A program made the translations under genes and the position numbers. The notes beneath the pieces are model-generated. The model did no database searches. It saw only the letters and a program-made list of their open reading frames with translations, and was not told the origin of the DNA. Shown here piece after piece: positions 4,293-5,168 of a DNA stretch of 5,168 nucleotides. Source of the DNA: Actinomycetota bacterium. GTDB lineage: Bacteria > Actinomycetota > Acidimicrobiia > IMCC26256. Each line of letters starts with the position of its first letter. The stretch's first letter is position 1. Location of the stretch: NCBI GenBank assembly GCA_009702955.1, contig WLHA01000122.1:1-5168 (forward strand), in the 5' to 3' direction.

Positions 4293-5168
4293 ATGGCTAT
4301 GAAGCCCCCATCTTTAAGCCGTAAGTCCCCCAAATTCGGCGAGCGCGATAAGAAGGCCGATAAGAACAAGGACAAAGGCGCAGGCAAGAGCCCCGGCAAG
4401 CCATCGTCATCGAAGGCGCGCCCACGCTGGCTGCCCTTCCTTCTAATCGGCATTGTCATTACTGGGTTCCTCGCACTCAATCTTGGTGACAGCAACGCCA
4501 AACCAAGTGCAACCATCACCTACTCCCAGTTCTCAAACTATGTAGGGCAGGGGCGCATTAAATCCGTCTCTCTCGATCCTGCTACCGGTTCAATGAACGG
4601 TGAGTTCACTAAGGCCGGAAGCGCTAAGCAAGACGGAGCTGAGGTATTTACAAGTAGTGGACCAAACGATGCGTTCCCCGACTCTGTAGTGCGACAGATG
4701 AAGGCCGAGGGCGTTGATTACACCTACAAGCGTGAGTCCTCCAATGCGTTCTTTCAGGCGATCATCTACCTTCTCCCCGTTATCCTCATTATCGGTTTCT
4801 TCGTATGGATGAACCGTCGCGCTCAGGGGCAGATGGGCTCAATGATGAGCATCGGGCGTAGCCGAGCCAAGGTCTACGACTCCGATAATCCAACTACCAC
4901 CTTCGCAGATGTAGCAGGATATGAGCCTGTAAAACAAGAGATTTCAGAGGTTGTCGACTTCCTGAAGCACCCAGCAAAGTTTACTGAGATCGGAGCGCGC
5001 ATTCCGCGTGGAGTCCTTCTTGTCGGCCCTCCTGGAACCGGTAAAACGCTAATAGCGCGCGCAGTAGCCGGAGAGGCAGGCGTTCCATTTATAGCGATCA
5101 CCGGTTCGGACTTCATGGAGATGTTTGTCGGAGTTGGCGCGGCACGAGTCCGCGATCTTTTTCAGACA
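4293..5168 (+). CDS. ftsH: ATP-dependent zinc metalloprotease FtsH, N-terminal 292 residues (runs off right edge)
   Basis: FtsH is the hexameric AAA+ membrane protease that extracts and degrades misfolded membrane and regulatory proteins. Residues 1-45 are a cytosolic, lysine-rich, disordered lead with 15 basic residues. The first helix spans about 46-64 (WLPFLLIGIVITGF). An external FtsH-ext domain follows, opening with ITYSQF (75-80), and the second helix spans about 152-173. The AAA module begins with TTFADVAGYEPVKQE around 202-216. Walker A GPPGTGKT is at 245-252, and the pore-loop FVGVGA follows with F278. These landmarks sit 50 residues later than in E. coli FtsH, which fits the longer N-terminus. 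Walker B, the second region of homology and the HEXGH zinc site lie beyond the window. The frame is open throughout with no defect. The gene is divergent from the CPBP protease and has no hpt or tilS directly upstream. Confidence 0.96.
   Translation, partial: MAMKPPSLSRKSPKFGERDKKADKNKDKGAGKSPGKPSSSKARPRWLPFLLIGIVITGFLALNLGDSNAKPSATITYSQFSNYVGQGRIKSVSLDPATGSMNGEFTKAGSAKQDGAEVFTSSGPNDAFPDSVVRQMKAEGVDYTYKRESSNAFFQAIIYLLPVILIIGFFVWMNRRAQGQMGSMMSIGRSRAKVYDSDNPTTTFADVAGYEPVKQEISEVVDFLKHPAKFTEIGARIPRGVLLVGPPGTGKTLIARAVAGEAGVPFIAITGSDFMEMFVGVGAARVRDLFQT

Noticed and set aside
4271..5116. Minus-strand open frames of 82 and 80 codons opposite ftsH
   Set aside because: They are antisense to a clear FtsH reading frame with intact motifs and show no domain of their own.

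Overview
The window looks like chromosomal DNA from an actinobacterium, probably an uncultured lineage of moderate GC content (mid-50s percent by eye). Acidimicrobiia or a relative is my best guess, at low confidence. The clues are the large multi-pass protein of the PTPS-related family, the phosphomannomutase next to it, the short CxxC...CxxC protein and an FtsH with a long lysine-rich N-terminus. There are no rRNA or tRNA genes, no insertion sequence and no CRISPR array. I see nothing phage- or plasmid-like.

Layout: four genes point left on the minus strand and one points right on the plus strand. In minus-strand order they are a CPBP-family intramembrane protease (3425-4183), a 57-residue zinc-ribbon protein (3045-3218), a 902-residue multi-pass membrane protein resembling GT-C/YfhO-type proteins (231-2939), and the first 41 codons of a phosphomannomutase/phosphoglucomutase that runs off the left edge (1-123). 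On the plus strand, the ATP-dependent membrane protease FtsH starts at 4293 and runs off the right edge inside its AAA domain. The 107-206 bp gaps between the minus-strand genes mean they need not form one tight operon.

Functional reading: phosphomannomutase makes mannose-1-phosphate, the precursor of GDP-mannose and then of polyprenyl-phosphate mannose. Polyprenyl-phosphate mannose is a donor for GT-C membrane glycosyltransferases. A PTPS-related membrane protein directly upstream therefore suggests a role in building cell-envelope glycans. FtsH and the CPBP protease are two membrane proteases of unrelated families. They are divergently arranged around a 109 bp region that holds a large imperfect inverted repeat (4193-4236) and a second perfect small one (4256-4270).

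The spacers are the least ordinary part. The two between 2940 and 3424 are dense in CTAG and CCTAA/CCTAG motifs, carry a 15-bp tandem repeat, several short palindromes and a possible 15-codon leader ORF. I found no convincing previously undescribed system. The strongest leads are the divergent regulatory hairpin and the motif-rich spacers.
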